DNA from: CAYYYJ01 sp964631205
Lineage (GTDB): Archaea > Aenigmatarchaeota > Aenigmatarchaeia > QMZP01 > JACQNV01
NCBI GenBank assembly: GCA_964631205.1
Contig: CAZVWU010000002.1
Coordinates: forward strand, 69,682 to 133,681
Direction: 5' to 3'
DNA length: 64,000 nt
The notes beneath the pieces are model-generated. The model did no database searches and had not been told where the DNA came from. It saw only the letters and a program-made list of their open reading frames with translations. Of this stretch, positions 34,649-43,981 are shown piece by piece. Each line of letters starts with the position of its first letter. Within the stretch, counting starts at the first letter, position 1. Both the position numbers and the translations under genes were made by a program.

Positions 34649-34663
34649 CATAACAGTGTTATA
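34649..34663. repeat. 15-bp palindrome, copy 6 (one mismatch)
   Basis: CATAACA-G-TGTTATA: one base off the perfect dyad. It lies about 50 nt upstream of the ACD-alpha ATG and 65 nt before the gene at 34728, with no ORB nearby. Confidence 0.6.
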
Positions 34664-34727
34664 TCTGATGGCATAAGGGGCTCTCTCTTCATATGCACTT
34701 AAACCCAAGGAACCAGATAGTAAAAGT

Positions 34728-35708
34728 ATGGATAATGACACAAGGCTCTTGGAAATGGCACTCAGAACAGAACCCACAGACATTAAAACAGCCTTGCGTT
34801 TCTCCAACGCTTATCTAAGGAGCGGCGAGTTAAGGGAAGCTTACCTGACATTGCTGGAAGCAGATGCAGTGTTTCCAGACATCCCTGAAGTGAAAGCGTT
34901 GCTAAACCAAATCAATCTCACAGACTTCGCAAATTACGAAATGGTTTCAGGCAGAAATTATAACGACGGCCTCCAAACTTTGAGAGCTGGAGACACTTCG
35001 CTTCAACCATATGTTATAATAGATGGCGAAAAGCTTGCAAGGCCTCTAGACCTATCGGAGATCGCTAAATCAAGGCTGGAAGAATATGCTCTAATAGATG
35101 ACCAAAGGCTTGCAAGGCCTCTAGATGGCCTATGGGAGATCTTTCTATGGAAGATCCTTAAATTAAGGCTGGAAGACCCATGGGAGATCGGTAAATCAAG
35201 GCTGACAAACCCAATCCCGTCAGGTGAACATCAGAAGTCCTGTGCAGCAATAGCTTATAGAGCAGAAGACCCTGATAATTTCAAGTTCATTCGAAGATCA
35301 AAAGAACTCATAATACTTCAAAGAAACCCCAGCAGATACCTCCGACTCGAACCAGGCCAATACGAAAATATCGCCGGAACAGTTCTGAACAGAAAAAGGG
35401 CAAAATACAGGAAACCTTTAGAAGAAAAGGAAGTATTGGATCACGAGGGCTGGAACGCCATTATTCCGGATCCGGAATTGTTAAAAGATTATGTAAAACT
35501 AGCATTCGCCGAGCTTAAAATGAACCCCATACACGCAGACACGGAGAAAGGAATGACTTTCGATATAAGGTCGCAAGAAGAAATATCAGAAATAACTGAA
35601 GATCGGCTGCACGCTCTGGACATGTACTACCTCAGCTTCGGCTCTGGTACGAGCGACAGACACGACCTTACCAGCAGTCCGCAGTTCGCCCGAGTAGTCC
35701 CAAAGTAA
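34728..35708 (+). CDS. TPR-like protein with internal tandem repeats
   Basis: The 326-residue protein starts with a TPR-like helical hairpin region (LEMALRTEPTDIKTALRFSNAYLRSGELREAYLTLLEAD). A repeat section at about residues 97-165 follows, in which the unit with KLARPLDLSEIAKSRLEE recurs as RLARPLDGLWEI and then in shorter WEIxKLRLED forms. The C-terminal half is polar and of unknown fold. The repeats come from a 75-bp in-frame duplication (from 35017 and from 35092). A helical scaffold role is a guess. Confidence 0.65.
   Translation: MDNDTRLLEMALRTEPTDIKTALRFSNAYLRSGELREAYLTLLEADAVFPDIPEVKALLNQINLTDFANYEMVSGRNYNDGLQTLRAGDTSLQPYVIIDGEKLARPLDLSEIAKSRLEEYALIDDQRLARPLDGLWEIFLWKILKLRLEDPWEIGKSRLTNPIPSGEHQKSCAAIAYRAEDPDNFKFIRRSKELIILQRNPSRYLRLEPGQYENIAGTVLNRKRAKYRKPLEEKEVLDHEGWNAIIPDPELLKDYVKLAFAELKMNPIHADTEKGMTFDIRSQEEISEITEDRLHALDMYYLSFGSGTSDRHDLTSSPQFARVVPK
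35017..35212 (+). repeat. 75-bp tandem duplication plus decayed units
   Basis: taatagatg..aagcttgcaaggcctctaga recurs 75 bp later with few changes, and shorter units with gagatc..taaat.aaggctg follow. All keep the reading frame of the gene at 34728. Confidence 0.75.
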
Positions 35709-35783
35709 ACTTTTGCTCCAAAAGTTTAATCAAAAAGGGAGGCTAAATTTCCTTCGCTATTGCTCGGAAATTTTACGGCTTCC
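35707..35783 (+). repeat. Double-hairpin repeat element, copy A
   Basis: A perfect 9-bp hairpin (35707-35715 with 35719-35727) begins inside the stop codon of the preceding gene. TTTAATCAAAAAGGGAGGCT follows, then a second inverted repeat (35738-35752 with 35766-35783, core AAATTTCC/GGAAATTT). Nearly the same sequence in the same order occurs inside 23S rRNA helix 91 (62790-62871, minus), and a looser copy lies at 62227-62302. The first hairpin may also act as a terminator. Confidence 0.7.
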
Positions 35784-35871
35784 ACTACCGAAGGCGAGGC
35801 GGAAATTGGGGCCAAAACTATTCAAATAAGCATAACCATGATTATAACAAGAAAACATATTCTGAAATCCT

Positions 35872-36921
35872 CTATTTCCCAAACAAATTTATCAATGGGT
35901 GATCCATATCTATCTCCTTCAACCCAGCCCTTTTCACTGAATCAAATACTTGGTCAATTTTTTTATTATCAAGCCCCTTGTAAAATTCCCTGAACATCAT
36001 GCCCGTTGAAATGCTGCCGGCCAGCTGCCCCTTCCATTTTATTTCATATTCTTTCAAAATATTTTCAGAAAAATTGTTTTTATCAAAAGCCTTCTTGATT
36101 ACTTTAGCTCCAATCTTGCCGCAAACCATCCCGTAATAAATCCCGCCGAAACTCCATGGTTTTGTCTGGGCAGCAGCATCCCCAACCAAAATTGTCCTGT
36201 CAAAATATGTTTTGTGGAAACCTGTAGGTATAGGAGAGGCTCTGCGTTCACAACTGCATTTCTTATCCTTGATTTTAAAAAAATCCTCCATCAGCTCAAA
36301 CTTAACCCCTGTCCCCAAAATCCCGTACTCAACCCTTTTGCCTCTTGGGATCCTCCACAAAAACCCGTCCTTTACTTTTTCAGAATCAAACCAGACCTCG
36401 AAAAAACCAGAAGGGTCCTTCTCCTCAACCATTGTCATCAGACCAAGAACGCTGTCAATCGGCTTGACATCCCATGCCCTTCTTACAACAGAATTGTTCC
36501 CATCTGCACCAATAACTAGTTGAGCCTGAAATGCTTGTTTATTTGTTTTAATTTTTACTTTTTCTTTTTCAACCTGAATTTTTTCAACTTTATTATTAAA
36601 AAAAATATTATTCACTTTGCTCGCCAGAAAACTGTCTAACTTATCCCTGTCCAGGGCATAAGTCCCCTGTTTAATCACGAGATTGTGTTTTTTTCCAAAA
36701 GGAGAGTATAAGGTGCAATTATTTATCTCATTTTCCACAAGCCCATCAACCGGTATATAATTCCTTATATCCTTTGAAACAAGCCCTGAACATGCTTTCC
36801 CGCCTGCAGTTTTTTTAGACTCCAGAACAATAACCTTAAACTTATCCTGAAGCAGGCTTGCAATATAAGATCCTGCAGGCCCGCCGCCAACAACTATAAT
36901 ATCCGCCTCAGTCTTTGACAT
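35872..36921 (-). CDS. Geranylgeranyl reductase (archaeal lipid saturation)
   Basis: Starting at the ATG at 36921 (MSKTEADIIVVGGGPAGS) the protein has 349 residues. It is an FAD-dependent reductase of the GGR family that saturates the geranylgeranyl chains of archaeal ether lipids. Visible motifs are the FAD-binding VVGGGPAGS, GKACSGLVS near residue 45, VIGADGNNSVVRR, and GDAAAQTKPWSFGGIYYGM near residue 250 with the second FAD motif. The CSCERRAS pair may bind a metal. It is divergent from secF. Confidence 0.94.
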   Translation of the reverse strand: MSKTEADIIVVGGGPAGSYIASLLQDKFKVIVLESKKTAGGKACSGLVSKDIRNYIPVDGLVENEINNCTLYSPFGKKHNLVIKQGTYALDRDKLDSFLASKVNNIFFNNKVEKIQVEKEKVKIKTNKQAFQAQLVIGADGNNSVVRRAWDVKPIDSVLGLMTMVEEKDPSGFFEVWFDSEKVKDGFLWRIPRGKRVEYGILGTGVKFELMEDFFKIKDKKCSCERRASPIPTGFHKTYFDRTILVGDAAAQTKPWSFGGIYYGMVCGKIGAKVIKKAFDKNNFSENILKEYEIKWKGQLAGSISTGMMFREFYKGLDNKKIDQVFDSVKRAGLKEIDMDHPLINLFGK

Positions 36922-37022
36922 AAATTTTTCCTCAAGACAATTCCCCACCGACTATGCTATCCGCGTCCATACAACCATAAGATTATAAATAATGGATTTA
37001 AGCCTATTCCGAATAATATTCT

Positions 37023-37904
37023 ATGCTCGAACAAAATGCCAATCAAGCGCAGCCGCAAAAAAAATCATTTTATAACTACAAGCTCTTTGTCATATTCTCA
37101 ATAGGGTTTTTGGTGCTGTCAATAGGAATATTAGTAAACAGCTATTTGACAACAGGCGACTTCCTGCAAAGGGGCATAGAGCTAAAAGGCGGCTCTGTGA
37201 TAAGCATCCCTGCTTCAGGGCCAGTTGACATAAGGCTTGTTGAAGAAAGGCTCTCAGAATTCCCCCAGCTCTCTGTCCGCCAAATAAACGGGATATCAGG
37301 CTCTGAAATCTCAATTGAAACATCATCAGACACAGACCCCCAGGAAATACTCGATAAGGTTAAAGATATAGCCCAAACAGAAAAGGCATCTATTAGGTCG
37401 GTAGGCTCATCCTTGGGGTCTTCCTTCTTTTTCCAAGTCCAGGTAGGCCTTATCGCATCCTTTATACTGATGGCAACAGTAGTCTTTGTGATGTTCCGTT
37501 CCTTCGCGCCATCAGTTGCTGTCATCCTCGCCGCTGTCTCAGACATAATAGAAACAATGGCAGTTATGAACCTGCTTGGAATACAGCTAACCCTCGCAAG
37601 CTTTGCTGCCCTTTTGATGCTGGTTGGTTACTCGGTTGACACAGACATGCTTCTTGGCTCCCGCGTGCTAAAAGGCTCTTCTTCAATCCCAATCTCTGAA
37701 AGAATTAAAGGCGCATTTAAAACAGGCATGACAATGAACATCACAACAATAGCTGCCCTGATAATATTATTCTTTTCAAACCTGTCGCCTGTGCTGACCC
37801 AGATAGCTTCTGTCCTGATTATAGGGATTGTCCTCGACATGATCAACACATGGATCCAAAACGTCGCAATAATAAGGAGGTACGCAGAAAGCAAAGGTTT
37901 ATGA
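37023..37904 (+). CDS. secF: Protein-export membrane protein SecF
   Basis: The 293-residue protein has SecF topology: one N-terminal helix, an extracytoplasmic domain (RGIELKGGSVISIP...SSDTDPQEIL) and five C-terminal helices including VAVILAAVSDIIETMAVMNLLG, LLMLVGYSVDTDMLLGSRV and the closing LIIGIVLDMINTWIQNVAI. SecF with SecD uses the proton gradient to pull exported proteins through SecY. The gene precedes secD by 64 nt, the usual archaeal order. Confidence 0.96.
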   Translation: MLEQNANQAQPQKKSFYNYKLFVIFSIGFLVLSIGILVNSYLTTGDFLQRGIELKGGSVISIPASGPVDIRLVEERLSEFPQLSVRQINGISGSEISIETSSDTDPQEILDKVKDIAQTEKASIRSVGSSLGSSFFFQVQVGLIASFILMATVVFVMFRSFAPSVAVILAAVSDIIETMAVMNLLGIQLTLASFAALLMLVGYSVDTDMLLGSRVLKGSSSIPISERIKGAFKTGMTMNITTIAALIILFFSNLSPVLTQIASVLIIGIVLDMINTWIQNVAIIRRYAESKGL

Positions 37905-37968
37905 TATTGATATGCTGTGCTAAATTGGATGGGATAGGCCAAGCTAACAAGGCGGACGTGTTTGTGAT

Positions 37969-39783
37969 ATGGCTTTAAAATTGCTTGAAAACTGGAAAGT
38001 GGTTGTTTTAGCGATAATGGTAATTGCAAGCCTTGCGGCTGTTGGCCTGAAATCAGGCCCAAGTAAAGGGGTTGAAATAGGCTTTATCTCAGAAAGCTCC
38101 CCTGCAAAAAACATCCTTTCGCAGGGCACGGTAATAACCAGTGTTGATGGTGTCCAGATATCCAACCTGAATGACTGGTTTAGGGAAACATCCAGCCTGA
38201 AAGGTCCAGTAGAGATCACAGCTAACGGGGATGACTATAAAATCACAGTAAATGATACCCTTGGCCTTGATGTCCTTGATGTCCAGAAATTCAACTTGGA
38301 TCTTGGCCTTGACCTACGTGGCGGCACAAGGGTAATCCTGAAACCAAAAGAAAATGTTTCAGCAGAAGTTGTTGAAAACATAAAGCAGACACTGCAGACA
38401 AGGGCAAACCTTTACGGCCTCAAGGAAATAAAATTCAAGACCCTCACTGACCTATCCCAAAACAATTTCATCCAAGTCGAGGCGAGCGGCGTAGGGTCTG
38501 ACACAGTGAAAAACCTTCTGGCAACAACAGGCAAATTCCAGGCAAAAGTCACAAAACCAGTATACTTTTTCAACGCCACACAAGCAGAAATGCAGCTTGG
38601 CGAGAAAAAATACCCTGTTAAATTGGTAAATGCCCTCTCAGTCGAGATCGACAGCAAAACCCTGAACCCAGGCGACAAATTCCAGCTTGAAGAGATAAGC
38701 ATACAATACCTTAACAGGACAGGACAGGCAGCCCTTTTCCTTGCAGATGTGTATGAAGGCAAGGACATAGAGCTTGTCTACTCTGATCCCCAGAGGTCTG
38801 GTGTAATCCCAGTTGGCGATAACAGCTACAGGTTTTATTTCGGCGTCCTTGTCTCACAAGAAGGCGCTGAAAAGTTCGCAAAAGTCACAGCAGGAATACC
38901 TTCTGTGCCTGATGCGTCAGGCGAATCATTCCTTCAGGGATCTGAGATCCTGATATATGTGGACGACAATCTTGTCTCATCCCTTAGGATCGGCTCAGAG
39001 CTCGGTGGCAAGCCTTACACCAATCCCCAGATAAGCGGAGGCAGGCCAACACGAAAAGAATCTATTGAGGAGAAACTCCAACTCCAGACATTCCTTAGGT
39101 CAGGCTCCATACCAACAGGCCTGGATATAGTCTCGATAGATATAATATCCCCAACACTTGGAGCAGGCTTCATATCCTCCACGCTATACATAGGCCTGTT
39201 TTCTGGGCTAGCAGTCTTCCTCGTAGTGTTTGCCAGATACAGGAAACCGAAGATTGCGCTCCCAATGTTTTTTATTGCTATTTCAGAAATCATACTCATA
39301 CTTGGAGTGGCGGCAATAAACGATTCAAGGATATGGCTCTCCATACTTGGCCTTAACACGATTATTTTAATAGTTGCCTGGTGGAAGAAGAAAGAAGTTG
39401 ACATATTCTCTTTCCTTGGAGCCCTTACAATACCGCTTCTTGGAGCAGGCCTTTCATGGACAATAGATTTGCCGGCAATAGGCGGCATAATAGCAGCGAT
39501 AGGGACAGGCATAGACCACCAGATTATAATCGCCGATGAAACCTTGCTTGGGGAGAAAAGGAAGCTTCTTGGCATGAAAGACAAAATAAAGGCCGCATTC
39601 TTCATAATCTTTGGCGCTGCCGCAACAATGGTAGCAGCAATGGCCCCGCTTCTTTTCCTGGTCGCAGAATTTGTGAAAGGCTTTGCAATCACATCCATAA
39701 TAGGCGTGTGGATAGGGATATCAATGACAAGGCCAGCCTACGCAAAAATAATTGAGGCGATGCAAAAAGAGCACGGGACATAG
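37969..39783 (+). CDS. secD: Protein-export membrane protein SecD
   Basis: The 604-residue protein has one N-terminal helix, a PDZ-like insertion (GTVITSVDGVQISNLNDW), the P1 domain starting LGLDLRGGTRVILK, and a C-terminal six-helix domain with GGIIAAIGTGIDHQIIIADE, where the conserved proton-path Asp lies. SecD acts with SecF in late translocation. Length and topology agree with archaeal relatives. Confidence 0.96.
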   Translation: MALKLLENWKVVVLAIMVIASLAAVGLKSGPSKGVEIGFISESSPAKNILSQGTVITSVDGVQISNLNDWFRETSSLKGPVEITANGDDYKITVNDTLGLDVLDVQKFNLDLGLDLRGGTRVILKPKENVSAEVVENIKQTLQTRANLYGLKEIKFKTLTDLSQNNFIQVEASGVGSDTVKNLLATTGKFQAKVTKPVYFFNATQAEMQLGEKKYPVKLVNALSVEIDSKTLNPGDKFQLEEISIQYLNRTGQAALFLADVYEGKDIELVYSDPQRSGVIPVGDNSYRFYFGVLVSQEGAEKFAKVTAGIPSVPDASGESFLQGSEILIYVDDNLVSSLRIGSELGGKPYTNPQISGGRPTRKESIEEKLQLQTFLRSGSIPTGLDIVSIDIISPTLGAGFISSTLYIGLFSGLAVFLVVFARYRKPKIALPMFFIAISEIILILGVAAINDSRIWLSILGLNTIILIVAWWKKKEVDIFSFLGALTIPLLGAGLSWTIDLPAIGGIIAAIGTGIDHQIIIADETLLGEKRKLLGMKDKIKAAFFIIFGAAATMVAAMAPLLFLVAEFVKGFAITSIIGVWIGISMTRPAYAKIIEAMQKEHGT

Positions 39784-39841
39784 GGTAAAACTATAGTAAT
39801 TCCAAAAATCATGTCAGGAACTAAAATTTTAGTTCAAGGCT

Positions 39842-40129
39842 TTAGATGTACTCAATAGGCACGTTAGTCTCTCTTGAATATCCATCAAAAAGCCTTTCGA
39901 CTGTTTCAGATTCTGGAGCTGATAGCCCTTCCCTAGAAATAGCCACAGGCTGATCCCTCTGGTTAAAGTAAGGTAGGTCGAAACTAATTTTCCCTACAAG
40001 AACCTTAAAATCAGTTTCCAGATGGCCAGATACAATTAAGCCCCCAGAGCCTGTATATGCGGGTGTATATGTGGCCAAATATTTCCTCTCACCGTTAACA
40101 GCGAACCCTCTGAACTCTATCTTCGGCAT
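39842..40129 (-). CDS. Hypothetical protein, 95 aa
   Basis: A small soluble, beta-rich protein (KIEFRGFAVNG, YLATYTP, GLIVSGHLE, FKVLVGKISF). Family not recognised. It starts 2 nt after the stop of the upstream anchored protein (40132-40665), so the two are likely cotranscribed and may work together. Confidence 0.55.
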   Translation of the reverse strand: MPKIEFRGFAVNGERKYLATYTPAYTGSGGLIVSGHLETDFKVLVGKISFDLPYFNQRDQPVAISREGLSAPESETVERLFDGYSRETNVPIEYI

Positions 40130-40131
40130 AA

Positions 40132-40665
40132 CTAAGACTTCTCGACAAATTTGGTCACGTTGCCAAAAAGGTGTATAAATTCAGGATTTATTGTGCCCGT
40201 CCCTACAAAACCTTCAACCTCTATTGTGTTATTATTTGTTGACTTGCTCCAGCCATCCTTTAATATGTTCATCTTTGTGTTGGAAAGGCTGAGCTTATTA
40301 AGTTTTAAGCGCGATCCCAAATCTGCATTGCCTAATTTAAAATCCACTTTTAAAGGCGTCCGTGAATCAATAAGCTTCAATGTTTTGTTAAAGTAATCAA
40401 CCCTTACTTCCCCCAAAAAGGCTGAAAATGTTGTAGATTCTATGGTTATGTCAATGGGCGATTCAGGCTTGAGAACAAACTCTCCTTGAGGAAAAACATA
40501 AAGATCTAGGGTTCCCCCAGGCTTCCCTGAGGCGCCGAAGCTCACCTTGCCGCTTCCTTTGAAAGCCCCTGTAAATTTATCAGCTACCCCTTCAAAATTT
40601 ATAAGCACTAGCACAATAATCACAACAATTATAATAATCGCAGCAATCACTTTTGAAGAAAACAT
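40132..40665 (-). CDS. Membrane-anchored LEA/beta-domain-like protein
   Basis: The 177-residue protein has one N-terminal membrane segment (VIAAIIIIVVIIVLVLINF) and a beta-rich exterior domain. The stretch SPIDITIESTTFSAFLGEVRVDYFNKTLKLIDSRTPLKVDF suggests an LEA14/WHy-like or late-embryogenesis-type beta sandwich, but that is a weak impression. It has several N-x-T sequons. It is divergent from the DUF1512 gene. Confidence 0.55.
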   Translation of the reverse strand: MFSSKVIAAIIIIVVIIVLVLINFEGVADKFTGAFKGSGKVSFGASGKPGGTLDLYVFPQGEFVLKPESPIDITIESTTFSAFLGEVRVDYFNKTLKLIDSRTPLKVDFKLGNADLGSRLKLNKLSLSNTKMNILKDGWSKSTNNNTIEVEGFVGTGTINPEFIHLFGNVTKFVEKS

Positions 40666-40742
40666 ATAAAGGCTGGCCCCCTAGAGTTATATACCTGTTA
40701 ATAATATATATAATAAGGTTTAAATCTATCACTAATTATCTT

Positions 40743-41939
40743 ATGTCTTTTCAACCAACCCTCTTCCAGCTCGGCGGCACGGATATAATATCCTCCCTAT
40801 TTTCCATGTTTTTATTGGTAATATTTTTCATGTTCTACCCAAGGCTGATGATGGGCCAGATAATATGGAAGCTGGAAAAAAGCGCGTCTGAGATAGAGGA
40901 GATGGCTGCCAGCTCCAAAAAAATACTAATCAGGCAGATAGCAAAAAAGCCGAAAAAGGAATTGAAAGAGGCAGTCGACAGATTCTACGAATTTTTCTCC
41001 ACAGGGCCTGTCGACCTTGACCCTTACGGAATAATCAAAAAATGGGATTATGTGGTAAGGGAACAGAAGGACCGATTTACCCAATTTGTCAAGGGGATAG
41101 CACCAAGGCTTGATAGCGATAAAAAAGCGAACGTGGAGATGGGCTTTGCTGCAGGGATAACACTTTATGATGTCGCGAAAATAGTCAGGCATTTTGTTGA
41201 AACAGCAAAAAAGACAAAGAACATCCAAATAGCAATGATCATCCAGATGCAGATGCCAATGATCGAGAAGATCTCCAAATCCTTATATGCAGGCACAAAG
41301 GCCCTTGTGAAAGGCGAGCCTGTTGGCGACGGGTTAGGCCCGCTAGTTGCAGCAGACCTTATAGGGAATAACCCTGTAAAAGAAATTGAAGAAGATATTG
41401 TCGCCGCAAAAACAAAAATCAAAGGCAGGACTGTTTTTGTCATGAAATCAAAAGGCCCTGGGGGCAGGCTAGGCTATCCTGGAAAAGCCCTGCTTAAGCT
41501 TGCAAAAGGCCAGAAAATCTCTAAAATAATAACAGTCGATGCAGCAGCCAAATTAGAAGGCGAGAAGACAGGCAGCGTTGCGGAAGGGATTGGCGTTGCA
41601 ATGGGCGGGATCGGGGTCGAAAGGTCTTACATAGAAAATATAGCTGTCCAGAAGAATATACCAATAGACGCTGTGATTGTAAAGATGTCGCAGGAAGAGG
41701 CAATCATGCCAATGAGAAAATCGATAAAAGATGCAGTCCCAAAGGCAAAGGAAGCAATAAACAGGATGATAGAATCATCCAAATCAAAAGGCCCTATCGT
41801 TATAATCGGCGTCGGCAACACATCAGGCGTAGGCAACAGCAAAAAAGCAGCTGAGCAAACAGCTTCATGGGTGGAGAAAAACGAAAAGGAAATCAAGAGA
41901 AGGCAGAAAGAAAAAGGCAAGAAAGACGATATAGAATAA
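40743..41939 (+). CDS. DUF1512-like archaeal membrane-anchored protein
   Basis: The ATG at 40743 (MSFQPTLFQLGGTD) is preferred, with tttaaat about 25 nt upstream; the 30 residues before it are an intergenic extension. The 398-residue protein has one N-terminal membrane segment (LFSMFLLVIFFMFYPRLMMGQ) and a long soluble domain with VEMGFAAGITLYDVAKIVRH, KSKGPGGRLGYPGKALLKL, EGIGVAMGGIGVERSYIE and a Lys-rich tail. This matches the archaea-specific DUF1512 family as I remember it; function unknown. Confidence 0.8.
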   Translation: MSFQPTLFQLGGTDIISSLFSMFLLVIFFMFYPRLMMGQIIWKLEKSASEIEEMAASSKKILIRQIAKKPKKELKEAVDRFYEFFSTGPVDLDPYGIIKKWDYVVREQKDRFTQFVKGIAPRLDSDKKANVEMGFAAGITLYDVAKIVRHFVETAKKTKNIQIAMIIQMQMPMIEKISKSLYAGTKALVKGEPVGDGLGPLVAADLIGNNPVKEIEEDIVAAKTKIKGRTVFVMKSKGPGGRLGYPGKALLKLAKGQKISKIITVDAAAKLEGEKTGSVAEGIGVAMGGIGVERSYIENIAVQKNIPIDAVIVKMSQEEAIMPMRKSIKDAVPKAKEAINRMIESSKSKGPIVIIGVGNTSGVGNSKKAAEQTASWVEKNEKEIKRRQKEKGKKDDIE

Positions 41940-41955
41940 GACTTATTCTGATTTT

Positions 41956-42333
41956 CTAACCACTTCTTTTAGGCATCTGTCCGGATCCTTTCATCTCCTT
42001 TGCTCTGGATAACTCTCTTTTAAAAAACTCTTTTTTCAGATAGCGCGCAACACTAACAGCCAACCTTGCTGCAACTTCTCTACCGTCCCCAGACTTGTAA
42101 CCCCCTTCTTCAAGGTGGTTCTCTGTAAATTCAAAAAGCATCCTCATCTCTTCAGGCTCTACGCCAACATCAATGCAGCCATCTGTTAAAATCTGCGCAT
42201 ACGGAACAAGACGAAACTCATCCACATCACCGCTTACTACCCTGTAAATACGAAGCAGATCATCAACAGCTTCCCCTGGCGTGATAGAAGAATTATAACA
42301 CCCGAAAATCCTGTTTAATTCATGTTCATCCAT
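41956..42333 (-). CDS. Hypothetical helical protein, 125 aa
   Basis: A soluble, acidic, mainly helical protein (MDEHELNRIFGCYNS..., VARYLKKEFFKRELSRAKEMKG) with a basic C-terminus. No family is recognised. It is convergent with the DUF1512 gene and divergent from thyA. Confidence 0.55.
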   Translation of the reverse strand: MDEHELNRIFGCYNSSITPGEAVDDLLRIYRVVSGDVDEFRLVPYAQILTDGCIDVGVEPEEMRMLFEFTENHLEEGGYKSGDGREVAARLAVSVARYLKKEFFKRELSRAKEMKGSGQMPKRSG

Positions 42334-42448
42334 AACGTTGATAATTTGAACTTAAACTTTAAATATCCAACTCCACAATCCTGTCGCCAATTTAAATTTC
42401 AACTTCAATTAACTTAATGGAAAATAAAAAACTGCTTTTAATTGGCGT

Positions 42449-43981
42449 ATGACATTCCAACCCCTCTACAAAGGCGGCTCGACTTCCAGCAACAGCCTTA
42501 TAATCGGAGATCCAGAAGGCTCTGTTGGAATTGTTACCCTCTGGAGCAAAGCCAAAGAAATAGCCAAAAAAATAGACCCAAAAAATTATTGTGTAATCGG
42601 CCAGCTATTTTCAGCTGAGAGGGGCCTTGATTTCCTTGCAAGAAACCTACTCGCAAACCCACAGATAACCAACCTTATTGTAACCGGCGTCGACTTCTCA
42701 AAATCCGGGATTGTTTTGATTGATTTTTTCCAAAATGGCTTTGAAAAAGGCAAGGCAGACACAACAGAAAAGGATTGCTGGCGCGTGAAAAGCCAGTACG
42801 CGGGCTATATAGATCTGGACATACCTGAAGAGGTTTTGAACAATCTCCGTGAAACAGCAAATATAATTAAAGCGCCCAATATAGAAACCTTTGATTTTTC
42901 CACTTTGCAAAAACCCAGCAAAGCAAGAAGTAAAAATATTTTTCTCAAAAAAGAAGAGTCTATAAAACAGTATGTCGGCGAATACACAGGCCATATTGTG
43001 AGAGGCAAAACAATTGCAGAAGCCTGGCTGAAAATCCTGGACACCATTTTAAAATTTGGCAGGGAATCCGGGACACACTATGACGAAAAACAAAAGGAGC
43101 TTGTAAACCTACTTTCAATAATTTCTGAAGAAGACCCGAACAACTTTTATATTCCAAGCTTTTTGCCTGGCGATGAACAGCACATAAAGGAATACATCCC
43201 TAGGATAACACGCGACCTTCCAGGAGGGATCCACAAAAACGAATATACGTATGGATCCAGAATGAGATCCTGGTTTGGCACAGACCAGGTAAAAAACGCA
43301 GTGGCCAAACTTGTAAGGGAGCCAATATCCCGCGCAGTTGTGATAAGCCTCTGGGACACTGTAAAAGACCTGACATTAGGCGGCTCGCCCTGCTTGAATC
43401 ACATCTGGTTCAGGGTCGCAGACAACAAGCTCCACATGACAGCAATCTTCAGATCCCATGACATGTTCGAAGGATATCCAGAAAACGCTTTTGGCCTGCG
43501 ATCCCTTCAGGAAGAAATCCGACAAGGAATTGTTTCAGGCCTAAAAGAAAAGGGCGAAGAAATGGATTTGAAATTAGGCGACCTGATGATACTCTCCCAG
43601 TCAGCGCACATATACAAAGACTGCTGGGAAACATCCCAAATTACAGTGCAAAAATACCTCACCGGGAAATACACATACCATTTGGCAGAGCTTGATCCGC
43701 GCGGAAATTTTATAATCACAGTTGATTTCGGCTTGGGGGATATTGTAGTCGAACACACATCCCAAACCAATGAGAAAATCGGCGAGTACAGGGCAAAATC
43801 TGCAGCCGAGCTCCGTGATATTTTAACAAAAGAAAAAGTGATCTCTCTTATCCCGCATGCGTTGGACTTGGGTATGGAGCTCATGAAGGCAGAAATTGCT
43901 CTAAAAACAGGCTCCCATTACAACCAGGACCAGCCGCTGGATTTTAATGAATTGAGGAATTTGCTAAAAGAAAATCACTGA
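42449..43981 (+). CDS. thyA: Thymidylate synthase (ThyA) with N-terminal MtrA-like (DUF4346) domain
   Basis: The 510-residue protein has two parts. Residues 1-120 (GIVTLWSKAKEIAKKIDPKNYCVIG...NPQITNLIVTGVDFSKSG) resemble the MtrA/DUF4346 domain. The C-terminal 270 residues are thymidylate-synthase-like, with the catalytic Cys in GSPCLNHIWF, the phosphate-binding FRSHDMF and YPENAFGLRSLQE, whose Asn corresponds to the residue that distinguishes TS from dCMP hydroxymethylase. It should methylate dUMP to dTMP using a folate or pterin. The N-terminal domain may bind the archaeal C1 carrier, by inference. The stop overlaps the end of dph2 by 7 nt. Confidence 0.9.
   Translation: MTFQPLYKGGSTSSNSLIIGDPEGSVGIVTLWSKAKEIAKKIDPKNYCVIGQLFSAERGLDFLARNLLANPQITNLIVTGVDFSKSGIVLIDFFQNGFEKGKADTTEKDCWRVKSQYAGYIDLDIPEEVLNNLRETANIIKAPNIETFDFSTLQKPSKARSKNIFLKKEESIKQYVGEYTGHIVRGKTIAEAWLKILDTILKFGRESGTHYDEKQKELVNLLSIISEEDPNNFYIPSFLPGDEQHIKEYIPRITRDLPGGIHKNEYTYGSRMRSWFGTDQVKNAVAKLVREPISRAVVISLWDTVKDLTLGGSPCLNHIWFRVADNKLHMTAIFRSHDMFEGYPENAFGLRSLQEEIRQGIVSGLKEKGEEMDLKLGDLMILSQSAHIYKDCWETSQITVQKYLTGKYTYHLAELDPRGNFIITVDFGLGDIVVEHTSQTNEKIGEYRAKSAAELRDILTKEKVISLIPHALDLGMELMKAEIALKTGSHYNQDQPLDFNELRNLLKENH

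Noticed and set aside
33227..34807. Longer ACD-alpha frame with a 69-residue N-terminal extension
   Set aside because: The extension contains the palindrome at 34649 and overlaps the divergent gene; MNLDAFFNPKSVAVIGAS at 34600 is the normal family start.
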